23,226 nt of DNA. Origin: a virus. The translations under genes and the position numbers were made by a program. Location: positions 1 through 23,226 of the IMG/VR virus record IMGVR_UViG_3300032163_000453. One strand, written 5' to 3'. The notes under the pieces were generated by a model that was not told the origin of the DNA, made no database searches, and saw nothing but the letters and a program-made list of their open reading frames with translations. This document shows, in pieces, positions 1-7,177 of the stretch (positions within the stretch are counted from its first letter, which is position 1; each line of letters starts with the position of its first letter).

Positions 1-830
1 TAAAACGGGAAGATAAGCAACTTTCCATTTCGGCTACAAAAATCAAGTTCGAGCGCTTTGTTTTTAACATCACAAAATGCAAGCCTTTACTCGATCATGT
101 GGCCAAATACCGTAAGAAATGGAACGAACAACAGGGAAGATTTGTCGATGAGCCTTTACATGATGTTAACTGTTTTGTTGCCGGGACACTTGTAGATACA
201 ATTTCTGGTGAAAAACCTATTGAAAATTTGAGAGTAGGTGATGCTGTAAAAACTCCGTTCGGATATCAAAAAATTACAAAAACATTTAAATATAAAACAA
301 AAAAGCTTGTCACGGTATCGTATGGAGGTAAAAGTATTACTTGCACACCACATCATAAGATATTCACAAATAAAGGTCTTGTTTCCGCCGATTCATTGAG
401 TTGTGATTTTCATATTATCACTAAAAAAAACGAGGATATATGGAAAAAATATACATACCCTAGAAAGGAGAAAAACTTAGGATTCAAGGATTATTTCTTA
501 TCAATGAATCAGAAACAATTATCTTTTTTGATGGAAGAAAATACAAGAAAAATAAATTCAATTATTGGCTCGGAAACTCTTGCACACTACAACGCTGCTG
601 CTCTAAGTCTTGCGGACAAATTCTCGGGCACAGAAATCGAAGTTTATGACATAGAAGTTGAACATGACCACTGCTACTTTGCCAACGGATTTCTGGTTAG
701 CAACTCAAATTATGCTGATTGCGTACGGTATGTTTCGTCCGCTGTCACATACTTAGAATCAATGGGAAGCCATTCCGGCGCTTTAGAACAACACAGAAAG
801 TTAACCGAGCAGCGTAGCCGGATGATATAA
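1..830 (+). CDS. Terminase large subunit, C-terminal part, 5'-truncated and interrupted by an intein
   Basis: The frame is open from the window edge (first full codon at 3), so the gene starts upstream; the GTG at 99 is an internal Val. Terminase large subunits pump DNA into the procapsid with an N-terminal ATPase, which is outside this window, and cut it with a C-terminal RNase H-like nuclease. Removing the intein (171-704) joins EPLHDVN to SNYADCVRY, which fits the HDxxSHxADAxRY-like motif of the TerL nuclease domain. A 41-residue C-extein ends at 828-830. The portal follows in the same frame, the usual packaging order. The TerL call rests on this motif, the position before the portal and the intein junction. 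The ATPase motifs cannot be checked here. Confidence 0.85.
   Translation, partial: KREDKQLSISATKIKFERFVFNITKCKPLLDHVAKYRKKWNEQQGRFVDEPLHDVNCFVAGTLVDTISGEKPIENLRVGDAVKTPFGYQKITKTFKYKTKKLVTVSYGGKSITCTPHHKIFTNKGLVSADSLSCDFHIITKKNEDIWKKYTYPRKEKNLGFKDYFLSMNQKQLSFLMEENTRKINSIIGSETLAHYNAAALSLADKFSGTEIEVYDIEVEHDHCYFANGFLVSNSNYADCVRYVSSAVTYLESMGSHSGALEQHRKLTEQRSRMI
171..704 (+). other. Intein (178 aa) without a recognisable homing endonuclease
   Basis: Block A starts with Cys1 (CFVAGTLVDT, then PIENLRVGD). Block B has the TxxH signature as TPHH at intein residues 59-62. Block F reads YDIEVEHDHCYF at 159-170, and block G is NGFLVSN, ending in Asn178 with Ser as the first C-extein residue. The penultimate residue is Ser rather than the common His, a substitution known in working inteins. 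Between blocks B and F lie about 85-90 residues with no LAGLIDADG or HNH motif that I can see. It could be a mini-intein with an enlarged linker or a decayed endonuclease. G+C is about 33% by hand count of 181-660, lower than the adjoining portal gene, consistent with acquisition. It must self-excise for the terminase to be active. Confidence 0.93.
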
Positions 831-893
831 TCTTTTTTGTTTAATCCTTTTTTGTCATCAGGTATACGGAAGAAAAACTTTGTAGGCCTATTT

Positions 894-3050
894 GTGTCCG
901 ATCAGGAAATAAGACAAGAGTTCGATGAAAATTATCGTTATTCTTCGGATTACTGGAAAGATTTCCAGAGAGATGCGCAAATCTTCACGCTTGCCGCTTC
1001 TGGCTATACGTGGAGCGATCAAGAACGTAAAATATTGGTCGCTTCTGGGAGAGATCCTCTAGAATTCAACATCATCAGACGGCCTCTTAATTTCTTTTCG
1101 GGCTATCTTCGTGACAACATCAAAAGCATTGTCTATTCCCCGGTAGAGGGAAGCGACCAAAAGACCGCCGATCAGCTCACAAAACTTTCGTATCATATCT
1201 GGGATAAGGGTTTCGGTTATTCGACATTTTTAGATGCTGCGGATGAAGGCTTTAAAAGCGGTATCGCCTTGTGCGGTATCCAGATGGACTATTCCCGTGA
1301 TTTTATAAACGGTGACATCTCTTTTTATAAGCGCACATATAACAGCTTTTATCTCGACCCGATGTTTGAAAGCATTGACCTCAAAGATTGTGCTTTCGGT
1401 ATTACCCGCGACTTAGTCGATAAAAACTATGCGAAACAGCTGTTGCCCTTTATCGATCCCGGTGACATTGATGATATTGTGGGCGGTGCTCAAGATAACA
1501 AGTTTCTTTCCTTCCATCCGCAGTTTCAAACCTATTCTCGGCGCAAGAATTTGATCGCTTACGATCAGTATTACCGACGCATCACAAAGAAGCGTAAATT
1601 TTTGGTCGATGTCGAATCGTCGTTTTATCGGGATATCACTGATTTACCGAAAGAAGAGCTCGACACATTAAAAATCGGCATTAGACGTTTGAGAAGAACA
1701 CGTGAAGAGTTTACGGCGCTTGATTACGATCTTTCAGAAGTGCCGAATGTCGAAATCATGGACATCGATCGCGACTTTGTAGAGCTCAATATTTTGCTCA
1801 ATGGGCAATGTCTCTACCAGGGAGACGATAAGACGGGCGTTAACAAAACGTTTCCGTTTGTGCCATTGATTTGCTACATGGAACCCTCGATATGGATGCC
1901 ATCACAGCGCTTGCAGGGTATTGCCGCATCGAATTGGAGCCTTCAGCGTCAGTTCAATAAGCGCCACATGAAAATCATTGATATGATGGACAGCACGATA
2001 TCAACGGGCTATAAGTATTTGATCGGCTCGGTGCCAAATCCTGAGGATTTACAGCAATCAGGTCAAAACCGCTTGATTGGCGTGAGTTCCGATCCTGTAA
2101 AAGCTCCGCTTGGTCTCGGTAGTGTTGAAGAGCTCCGCGGTGGTGGTGCAAATCCTGATTTGATGGCTTATCAGCAAATACTTGATCAGCTTTCGTTAAC
2201 CCTATCCAATGTCAATGAGAGCAGCTTAGGCGTTGATGAAGGCGGAAATACGCAGGTGTCCGGAAAGTTAGCAGAGACAAGAATCGCCCAAGGCCTTCGT
2301 GGTAATCGTAAGATTTTTGATAACGTCGAGACGTCTCAGCAGTTGTTGGGGGGTATTATTCTTCAAGCCATTCAAGAAAACTACAAGCCAGCAAAAGTGG
2401 AAAGAATCATTAACGAAGAGCCCACAGAGCAGTTTTACGACAAGAACTTTGAACAGTATGACTCGACGATTAAGGAAGGCGTGAAATCTAAATCTCAGCG
2501 CGACGCTTACTATTATGAGCTTGTCAATCTTAAGAAAGATGGCATTGTCGATGTTCCCGAAAGCGAAATCGTCCGTTCTCTTTCTATTGCAGGCCTTAGC
2601 GATCTTGAAGAAGCCATCGCACAGCAAGAAGAACAGAAAGCCGCACAGCAACAGAAAATCGATGCTCTTGAACAACAACAATTAGAGCTTGGAAATGCCC
2701 AAAAAGAACAAATGCTGGCACTCGCACAAGAGCGAAGAGCCCGAGTGGTTGCCGACATTTCGCTTGCAAGTGAGAGAGCTTCGGAAGCGGAAGAAAACAG
2801 AGCGCAAGCAGCGCTTGCTCGCGCGAAAACAATCACGGAAATTGGGAGCATGGAAAATGAAAAAATTCTTAGAGTGCTCGAATTCGTGAATCAGATGGAG
2901 CGTGATGAAGCGGAAGATCGGATGAATATCGACAAACAGATCCATGCGCAATCCGACGCAATCAACACGGAAACGCAAGGGTCGGCTGAAAACATACAAG
3001 CTACACAAGCACAACAGCAACCACAAGAAACGCAAGGAGAGATGTTATGA
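894..3050 (+). CDS. Portal protein (P22-like)
   Basis: Portal dodecamers form the DNA entry and exit channel at one capsid vertex and bind the terminase. The start is uncertain. The frame opens after the terminase stop, with TTG at 837 and 852 and GTG at 894, and no ATG before the conserved N-terminal region. I chose GTG 894, which has an AGG about 7 nt upstream and gives 718 aa, close to the 725 aa of P22 gp1. The N-terminal third (RDAQIF, then DPLEFNIIRRPLNFFSGYLRDN) resembles P22-type portals, where conserved residues precede the clip and stem. The last 150 residues are Gln/Glu/Ala-rich and strongly helical, like the P22 portal barrel. The next gene starts inside its stop (ATGA). Confidence 0.87.
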   Translation: MSDQEIRQEFDENYRYSSDYWKDFQRDAQIFTLAASGYTWSDQERKILVASGRDPLEFNIIRRPLNFFSGYLRDNIKSIVYSPVEGSDQKTADQLTKLSYHIWDKGFGYSTFLDAADEGFKSGIALCGIQMDYSRDFINGDISFYKRTYNSFYLDPMFESIDLKDCAFGITRDLVDKNYAKQLLPFIDPGDIDDIVGGAQDNKFLSFHPQFQTYSRRKNLIAYDQYYRRITKKRKFLVDVESSFYRDITDLPKEELDTLKIGIRRLRRTREEFTALDYDLSEVPNVEIMDIDRDFVELNILLNGQCLYQGDDKTGVNKTFPFVPLICYMEPSIWMPSQRLQGIAASNWSLQRQFNKRHMKIIDMMDSTISTGYKYLIGSVPNPEDLQQSGQNRLIGVSSDPVKAPLGLGSVEELRGGGANPDLMAYQQILDQLSLTLSNVNESSLGVDEGGNTQVSGKLAETRIAQGLRGNRKIFDNVETSQQLLGGIILQAIQENYKPAKVERIINEEPTEQFYDKNFEQYDSTIKEGVKSKSQRDAYYYELVNLKKDGIVDVPESEIVRSLSIAGLSDLEEAIAQQEEQKAAQQQKIDALEQQQLELGNAQKEQMLALAQERRARVVADISLASERASEAEENRAQAALARAKTITEIGSMENEKILRVLEFVNQMERDEAEDRMNIDKQIHAQSDAINTETQGSAENIQATQAQQQPQETQGEML

Positions 3051-3277
3051 CCGCTCCGTTATCTGTAAACGCTACAGCCAGCAACTCACGGCCCACAGAT
3101 TGTGATTACCCGATTGTGTCGAAGTGCTGTTTATTCCCATTTGCTGCGCACCAACGTCACGACAAAGAGTGTCCAGCTAATAAAATGCACACAGTAGTCG
3201 TTAAAATCATCGTGGATAAAGACGGCGACGCTCATGCCATCTCACGATTATACAAAGCTTCCCAAACGGGTGAATAA
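3047..3277 (+). CDS. Small Cys/His-containing protein of unknown function
   Basis: This 76-residue protein starts in the ATGA overlap with the portal stop, with AAGGAGA a few bases upstream, so translation is probably coupled to the portal. I do not recognise the family. Cys19, Cys27, Cys28, His35, His38 and Cys42 cluster in the N-terminal half and could bind a metal, but the spacing matches no zinc finger I can name. The C-terminal half (VVVKIIVDKDGDAHAISRLY) looks like a short beta-alpha element. Its place between portal and scaffold suggests a head-assembly or packaging accessory, on position alone. Confidence 0.65.
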   Translation: MTAPLSVNATASNSRPTDCDYPIVSKCCLFPFAAHQRHDKECPANKMHTVVVKIIVDKDGDAHAISRLYKASQTGE

Positions 3278-3294
3278 AAAAAAGGAGGTATGCA

Positions 3295-3498
3295 ATGGCA
3301 TACGGAAAACCAAGCAAGTCAGGGTCGATGACAAGCCCCAAGGGACTTTGCAGCTCTAAAGGCAACCCATTAAGGGCGCCTAAAGAGCTCAAAACAGCAA
3401 TCGGGCCTAACTCGAACGCTGATTCCCAAAAAGCCAACAGGCTCTTGCAGAAAGCTCAGAAACAGCAAGATAGCTTGCGTGGAAAGAGTGGGATGTAA
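3295..3498 (+). CDS. Small basic protein of unknown function
   Basis: A 67-residue Lys/Ser/Gly-rich protein beginning MAYGKPSKSGSM, with a near-perfect Shine-Dalgarno (AAAGGAGGT) just upstream of the ATG, one of the strongest in the window. The first half is likely disordered and the second half (ADSQKANRLLQKAQKQQDSL) a short amphipathic helix. It has no signal peptide or membrane segment. It sits between the portal and scaffold genes, so a minor head component or assembly factor is possible. The strong ribosome site argues that it is a real, well-translated gene. Confidence 0.65.
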   Translation: MAYGKPSKSGSMTSPKGLCSSKGNPLRAPKELKTAIGPNSNADSQKANRLLQKAQKQQDSLRGKSGM

Positions 3499-3500
3499 AG

Positions 3501-3893
3501 ATGAATGAAAAAGACGTGGGTATATGTCCTGTAAGCGGTTTAGTGCTTCCCCGACAATTCATCGATGAAAAAACATCGTTAAAAAATTGTATTAATGAAT
3601 TGTTAGAGAAAACCATTAACTGTTTGTCACACATAAAAGAAACCTATTTTTTGACATTGCACGCAATGTTCGATGAATTTGATCCCACGGTTTTCAAGAT
3701 GAGTGCTCCGAAAGCGAGTACCAAAATACCAACCTTTCGCAGTAATACACTCGTTTATTGGGTCAGCCCACAACGCGGTATCTGTGAATTATTATGGATG
3801 GTTGCACCCGTAAAGAAGGGGCAAAAACTAAAAGTAGAATTTAATCAAAATGGCGTTGCTTATCTACAAGCTAAAGGCGCTATGCCGACGTAG
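3501..3893 (+). CDS. Hypothetical protein, 130 aa
   Basis: It starts 2 nt after the stop of the preceding gene and has only a weak ribosome site (GGGATGTAAAG), so it may depend on coupling. The N-terminus (DVGICPVSGLVLPRQFIDE) resembles the short CPxSGxVLPRxxxD stretches seen in several small proteins, but I cannot name a family. Residues 28-55 are helical and the C-terminal half alternates like a beta fold (LVYWVSP, then VKKGQKLKVEFN). There is no signal peptide or membrane span. It is followed by a stem-loop and the scaffold gene. Confidence 0.6.
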   Translation: MNEKDVGICPVSGLVLPRQFIDEKTSLKNCINELLEKTINCLSHIKETYFLTLHAMFDEFDPTVFKMSAPKASTKIPTFRSNTLVYWVSPQRGICELLWMVAPVKKGQKLKVEFNQNGVAYLQAKGAMPT

Positions 3894-3913
3894 CGGTTAA
3901 TCGTACGTGTGTT

Positions 3914-3932
3914 CGTGAGACACTATCTCACG
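3914..3932 (+). promoter_or_regulatory. Stem-loop just upstream of the scaffold ribosome site
   Basis: A perfect 7-bp inverted repeat, CGTGAGA (3914-3920) and TCTCACG (3926-3932), with a 5-nt loop, sits directly before the AAAGGAG of the scaffold gene. No U-tract follows, so it is not a standard terminator. It could be an mRNA processing or stabilising hairpin at the 5' end of the scaffold-coat message, or modulate ribosome access. The role is inference. Confidence 0.5.
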
Positions 3933-3944
3933 CAAAGGAGTGCT

Positions 3945-4613
3945 ATGTTAGTCGATGAAGTCATAGATCATCAAGAAACGGTAGAAGAAGTAGCTGGCGA
4001 TGAAATCCTTGGAGATATGCAAGCTGGTCTTGAAGAAATTCAAGGAGAAGAAGCCGATCAACAAGTTGAAACGCCCGCTGAAAAGATGGTGCCTTTATCC
4101 GCTGTGTTGAAAGAGAGAAAAAAGCGGCAAGAGTTGGAGATGCAGACCACGTGGCAGCAACAACAATTGCAGCAATATCAACAACAGCAGATTGCTCCAG
4201 TTGACCCTGTTGACGACTCAAGTAAATATGAGACCGTCACCCGGGAAGAACAGCAGAAGGCACAGAATGATACCATCAGGACTATCGAAGAGCGTCAATG
4301 GATGCGCGATAATCCAGAAAAGATGGAAATATTAAATGAGCATTTAAAAACTTTCTTAGATCAAAGACCTAACCTAAAATCGGCGATTAGAGACTCTGGC
4401 AATAGGTATGAAGAGGCTTTTACACTTATGAATGCATTAACACCGAGACAACAGCAGCAGTTGAAAACCGCATCGGCACAGCCGAAAAAGCCGGCGCCTA
4501 ATTCGCCCGCTTCCATGCCAAAATCAGCTGCTCTTAATCACGCTGTTGATGTCATGAAAATGAGTGACAAAGAATATCTGGAGTGGAGAGGCTCTAAGCG
4601 CAAGAGTAGATAG
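3945..4613 (+). CDS. Scaffold protein (putative)
   Basis: The start is ATG 3945 with AAAGGAG 5 bases upstream; a GTG at 3909 in the same frame lies before the hairpin and has no ribosome site. The 222-residue product is what phage scaffolds look like. It has an acidic N-terminus (about 1-50), the common VPLSAVLKERKKRQE motif near residue 55, a Gln-rich coiled coil, a helical middle (NPEKMEILNEHLKTFL) and a basic C-terminal tail ending GSKRKSR. In P22 a basic C-terminal helix-turn-helix binds the coat protein, and the tail here is suited to that. It lies directly before the major capsid gene, as scaffolds do. No protease domain is visible. I am confident of the role, less so of the family. Confidence 0.82.
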   Translation: MLVDEVIDHQETVEEVAGDEILGDMQAGLEEIQGEEADQQVETPAEKMVPLSAVLKERKKRQELEMQTTWQQQQLQQYQQQQIAPVDPVDDSSKYETVTREEQQKAQNDTIRTIEERQWMRDNPEKMEILNEHLKTFLDQRPNLKSAIRDSGNRYEEAFTLMNALTPRQQQQLKTASAQPKKPAPNSPASMPKSAALNHAVDVMKMSDKEYLEWRGSKRKSR

Positions 4614-4627
4614 GCGTAAGGAAAATC

Positions 4628-5566
4628 ATGACTGTTACAACAACAGCAGGCTATGGCTCGATGTCCGATAGTTGGGCGCATCGAGCACTTTTGCAGCGTT
4701 CAAAGCCAAGATGTATTCACAATATTCTAGGGAGAGCTTTTAGCCTTCCACAGAAGAATACAGACGCAATGATATTTAGAAGGCAGGAGAATTTAAATTC
4801 TGATCCTGTTGTTCTTCCACAAGATTCCGATCCGGCTCCTGAACAAGTGCTGAAATTTGATATTGCAGTGACGGTTCAAGAGTTTGGTAAAGTGGTTCTA
4901 TTGGGAAGAAAAGTTTTGCTCGTTGTCGAAGATGATACCGCTGTTGAAACAGCCGATAACCTTTCTCAGTGCATGCACACCATGCTTGATAAAGTGACTA
5001 GAGACGTTTTTGACAGTTCCGTTGCTTCTATTTCGTGCTTGAATGGTACGAATGGTAACGCAATTACTGAGTTGACGCAAACAGACGTTAACCGTGCAAT
5101 TGCTTATCTTGATATCAACAACACGGAAAAGATGACGCCAACGATCGATGGATCTTCGCGTTTCGGCACCGGACCGGTGGAAAGCGCTTTCTGGGTAACG
5201 GCTCACGTAGCTCTTAAACCAGATATTCGCGCTTTGGATGCATTCTTGCCTACGGCTCAGTACGGGTCTCAAGAAGCAGTGCTTCAAGCGGAATTTGGAG
5301 CGACTGACGAAGCTAGATGGTTGACATCAACACTTGTAAAAGTTTCATCAGCAAATCCTCCGGTGTATAACAACACCTTTGTTGGGGCAAATGCATTCGG
5401 TTATGTGGGAATTGATGATGTCTCTACAGAGATGATTCTAAAACCGCTTGGCTTTAACGATTACTTGAATCGTTTTCAGTCAATGGGCTTTACAGCATGG
5501 TTTGCTGCTGGCATTCTTGATGATAGCCATATCGTTACTCTATTATCAACAAAAGCAGCTGCATAA
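4628..5566 (+). CDS. Major capsid protein (N4-gp56 family type)
   Basis: The coat protein forms the HK97-like icosahedral shell around the scaffold. It is 312 aa with AAGGA before ATG 4628. The stretch with FRRQENL, then a Pro-rich SDPAPEQ loop, then IAVTVQEFGKVVLL and a long helix (ETADNLSQCMHTMLDKVTRDVF) follows the N4-gp56 plan: E-loop strand, the QYG-type strand motif, then the spine helix. The central section FWVTAHVALKPDIRALDAFLP fits the A-domain. The length is at the short end of the family. The position after the scaffold is standard. Family assignment is by pattern only, and coat identity is more secure than the subfamily. Confidence 0.85.
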   Translation: MTVTTTAGYGSMSDSWAHRALLQRSKPRCIHNILGRAFSLPQKNTDAMIFRRQENLNSDPVVLPQDSDPAPEQVLKFDIAVTVQEFGKVVLLGRKVLLVVEDDTAVETADNLSQCMHTMLDKVTRDVFDSSVASISCLNGTNGNAITELTQTDVNRAIAYLDINNTEKMTPTIDGSSRFGTGPVESAFWVTAHVALKPDIRALDAFLPTAQYGSQEAVLQAEFGATDEARWLTSTLVKVSSANPPVYNNTFVGANAFGYVGIDDVSTEMILKPLGFNDYLNRFQSMGFTAWFAAGILDDSHIVTLLSTKAAA

Positions 5567-5581
5567 AAAAAGGAAATATCT

Positions 5582-6346
5582 ATGTCTGACCTATTTTTGG
5601 GACAATCTTGCTCAGAGGCCTTCACTTTTCAGAGTGCAGCCGCTGCGCATACATTCACGTTCAATTTCCAGCCGGATAAGGTCGTTTTTAACAACCTGAC
5701 AGGATGGACATCAACAGCCGGTAAGTTGCCTATTTCTACTTGGTTTAGAGATCAAACAACAGCGGCTCACGCCTATCAGCAAAAGGTTATTGACTCGGCA
5801 GCGGCTCAGTCATTTAACTTTGTAGACTTGTCTTCTAACGGGTTTACTGTTGCCGATACAGACGGTGGGCAATCGACATCTAAATGTACTATTAGCGCCG
5901 CTACACAAGCTGATCCTTGTGTAATCACGCATAGTACATTTACTTTCCAAACGAATCAGATTGTGCGCATTACTGATTTGGGAAGCGATATGCCGACGGC
6001 ACGTGGAATGGACCAATTGAACAACAATCGTTATCGTGTTGTTGTTCTTTCTTCGACGACAATTTCGTTGAAAGATCCTATTACAGGTGAGCCTATTGAT
6101 TCGACAGCATTTACAGCTTATGTAAGTGGGGGCCGTCTCACGTTGGAAACGCATGTGTTAGCGTTGAATCATCCGCAAGTAACGCCTTACAGCAATACTA
6201 ACCCGTATGATCCAAATGCTTTCCAGTACGATCCGATCTCTTACCAGTTGACAGCTGGAACGGGCGTCATGGGGACAGATAATGATCTGTTCTTTATTGA
6301 GTCGTACAAATTCGGTCAAATTACTGCATTGGGCGATTTGGCATAA
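5582..6346 (+). CDS. Virion protein with FCCH-like beta module
   Basis: A 254-residue protein, 15 nt after the coat gene, with AAGGAAA before ATG 5582. The N-terminal part (about 1-90) is a beta-rich domain (HTFTFNFQPDKVVFNNLTGW) followed by a mention of residual-mean style segments that I do not recognise. Residues about 101-186 match the pattern often labelled E1 FCCH-like in phage proteins: a strand pair, then QIVRITDLGS, then LNNNRYRV, then SLKDPITGEPIDST and YVSGG. Such modules are small beta barrels in virion proteins. The next gene carries a related copy. Position suggests a head decoration, stabilisation or head-closure protein. A strong stem-loop follows the gene. Confidence 0.7.
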   Translation: MSDLFLGQSCSEAFTFQSAAAAHTFTFNFQPDKVVFNNLTGWTSTAGKLPISTWFRDQTTAAHAYQQKVIDSAAAQSFNFVDLSSNGFTVADTDGGQSTSKCTISAATQADPCVITHSTFTFQTNQIVRITDLGSDMPTARGMDQLNNNRYRVVVLSSTTISLKDPITGEPIDSTAFTAYVSGGRLTLETHVLALNHPQVTPYSNTNPYDPNAFQYDPISYQLTAGTGVMGTDNDLFFIESYKFGQITALGDLA

Positions 6347-6352
6347 AGTCAG

Positions 6353-6387
6353 AAATCAGTCGGTGACATTTTGTTACCGACTGATTT
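6353..6387 (+). terminator. Strong stem-loop after the capsid-region genes
   Basis: A 15-bp stem with one G-U pair, 6353-6367 with 6373-6387, and a 5-nt ATTTT loop, begins 6 nt after the stop of the preceding gene. The right arm runs into TTTTATAC, giving a short U-run, so a partial rho-independent terminator is plausible. Because tail genes continue on the same strand, it could instead set a step-down in expression or protect the 3' end of the coat message. Confidence 0.6.
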
Positions 6388-6403
6388 TATACTAAGGATA
6401 GAT

Positions 6404-6721
6404 ATGGGTCAGACATCACACAAAACGACGGTGACGAATATAACGAACGCATTGCCGTGTGAAGTGACCACAGATGAAGATCATGGGTATAGTACAGATG
6501 GGTTTGTCCGTCTCACGGATTTAAATGGACGGATACCGATTCCGCGCGGTGAAGATCCTTTGAATAATCTGAGATGGAAAATCATTGTGACCGGTGACAC
6601 CACATTTACATTAAAAGATCCGATTACAAACAATCCTGTTGACTCAACGAATTATCCACCGTATGTTGAGGGCGGTTTTTGTAATTTGATAGAGACTAAT
6701 TTTATTTATAATGCAGACTGA
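6404..6721 (+). CDS. Small FCCH-like module protein
   Basis: A 105-residue protein starting at ATG 6404 with AAGGA just upstream; an in-frame TTG at 6371 lies inside the stem-loop and is unlikely to be used. Almost the whole protein (about residues 7-92) is one FCCH-like beta module: EVTTDEDHGYSTDGFVRLTD, then DPLNNLRWKI, then TLKDPITNNPVDST and YVEGG. It resembles the module in the previous protein closely (LKDPIT, then P-I/V-DST, then YV-x-GG), so the two probably arose by duplication. No signal peptide or membrane span. It is probably a small virion component, with decoration or adaptor roles both possible. Confidence 0.7.
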   Translation: MGQTSHKTTVTNITNALPCEVTTDEDHGYSTDGFVRLTDLNGRIPIPRGEDPLNNLRWKIIVTGDTTFTLKDPITNNPVDSTNYPPYVEGGFCNLIETNFIYNAD

Positions 6722-6727
6722 GGAAAA

Positions 6728-7177
6728 ATGGCAAAATTAAAAGAACTTGAGACAATTGATAATGTATTGGCAGCACCTGAAAAGTTAGCGATTGAGGATA
6801 TGCCTCTCGAAACATTTCGCGATTATCGCATGTATAATGAGGAAGCCCGTCGAATAAACAAGAAATTACGTGTCTTGCGCTACCCAATTAAGCAGTGCCC
6901 CGTGGAACTGCATCCGCATCAGCGGGTGCGTTTTAAGCGCATTGATCAGCCTCAGAATACGCTTCCAGTCTTTTTAAGTGATCATCTTATTCATTTCGAA
7001 AAGACGCTTTATCCCGGTAAGGATTATGATTTACCCGATTGTGTGATTCATCATCTCGAAGAAAAGGGTTATCCGATTTGGGATTGGGTCGATTTGCCGG
7101 ATGGATCAAAAGAGACCAGAATCATTAATAAGACACCCCGATTTTCGTTGAGAACGGTGTATAAGGAGTCCGATTAA
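6728..7177 (+). CDS. Conserved-looking phage protein, unknown function
   Basis: A 149-residue protein with AGGA before ATG 6728; its stop overlaps the next start (TAATG). The N-terminal 55 residues are helical and charged (EEARRINKKLRVL). The middle contains CPVELHPHQRVRF and later DLPDCVIHHLEEKGYPIWDW, a short beta-helix fold rich in His, Asp and Trp. I do not recognise a catalytic motif. Location between head and adaptor genes in a translationally coupled pair suggests a structural or assembly role at the head-tail junction. The functional call stays open. Confidence 0.6.
   Translation: MAKLKELETIDNVLAAPEKLAIEDMPLETFRDYRMYNEEARRINKKLRVLRYPIKQCPVELHPHQRVRFKRIDQPQNTLPVFLSDHLIHFEKTLYPGKDYDLPDCVIHHLEEKGYPIWDWVDLPDGSKETRIINKTPRFSLRTVYKESD

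Noticed and set aside
99-170. A complete 243-aa gene starting at GTG 99
   Set aside because: The frame is open back to the window edge with terminase-like sequence, so GTG 99 is an internal codon and the gene is 5'-truncated.
2268-3035. Overlapping - strand frames of 78-137 codons inside the portal gene
   Set aside because: They lie opposite the Gln/Glu-rich portal C-terminus, have Cys/Ser/Leu-rich low-complexity products, no ribosome site, and overlap each other.
3645-3665. TTGACA-like promoter box inside the 130-aa gene
   Set aside because: No matching -10 at a proper distance and it lies within a coding frame; likely chance, as is a similar box near 5322.
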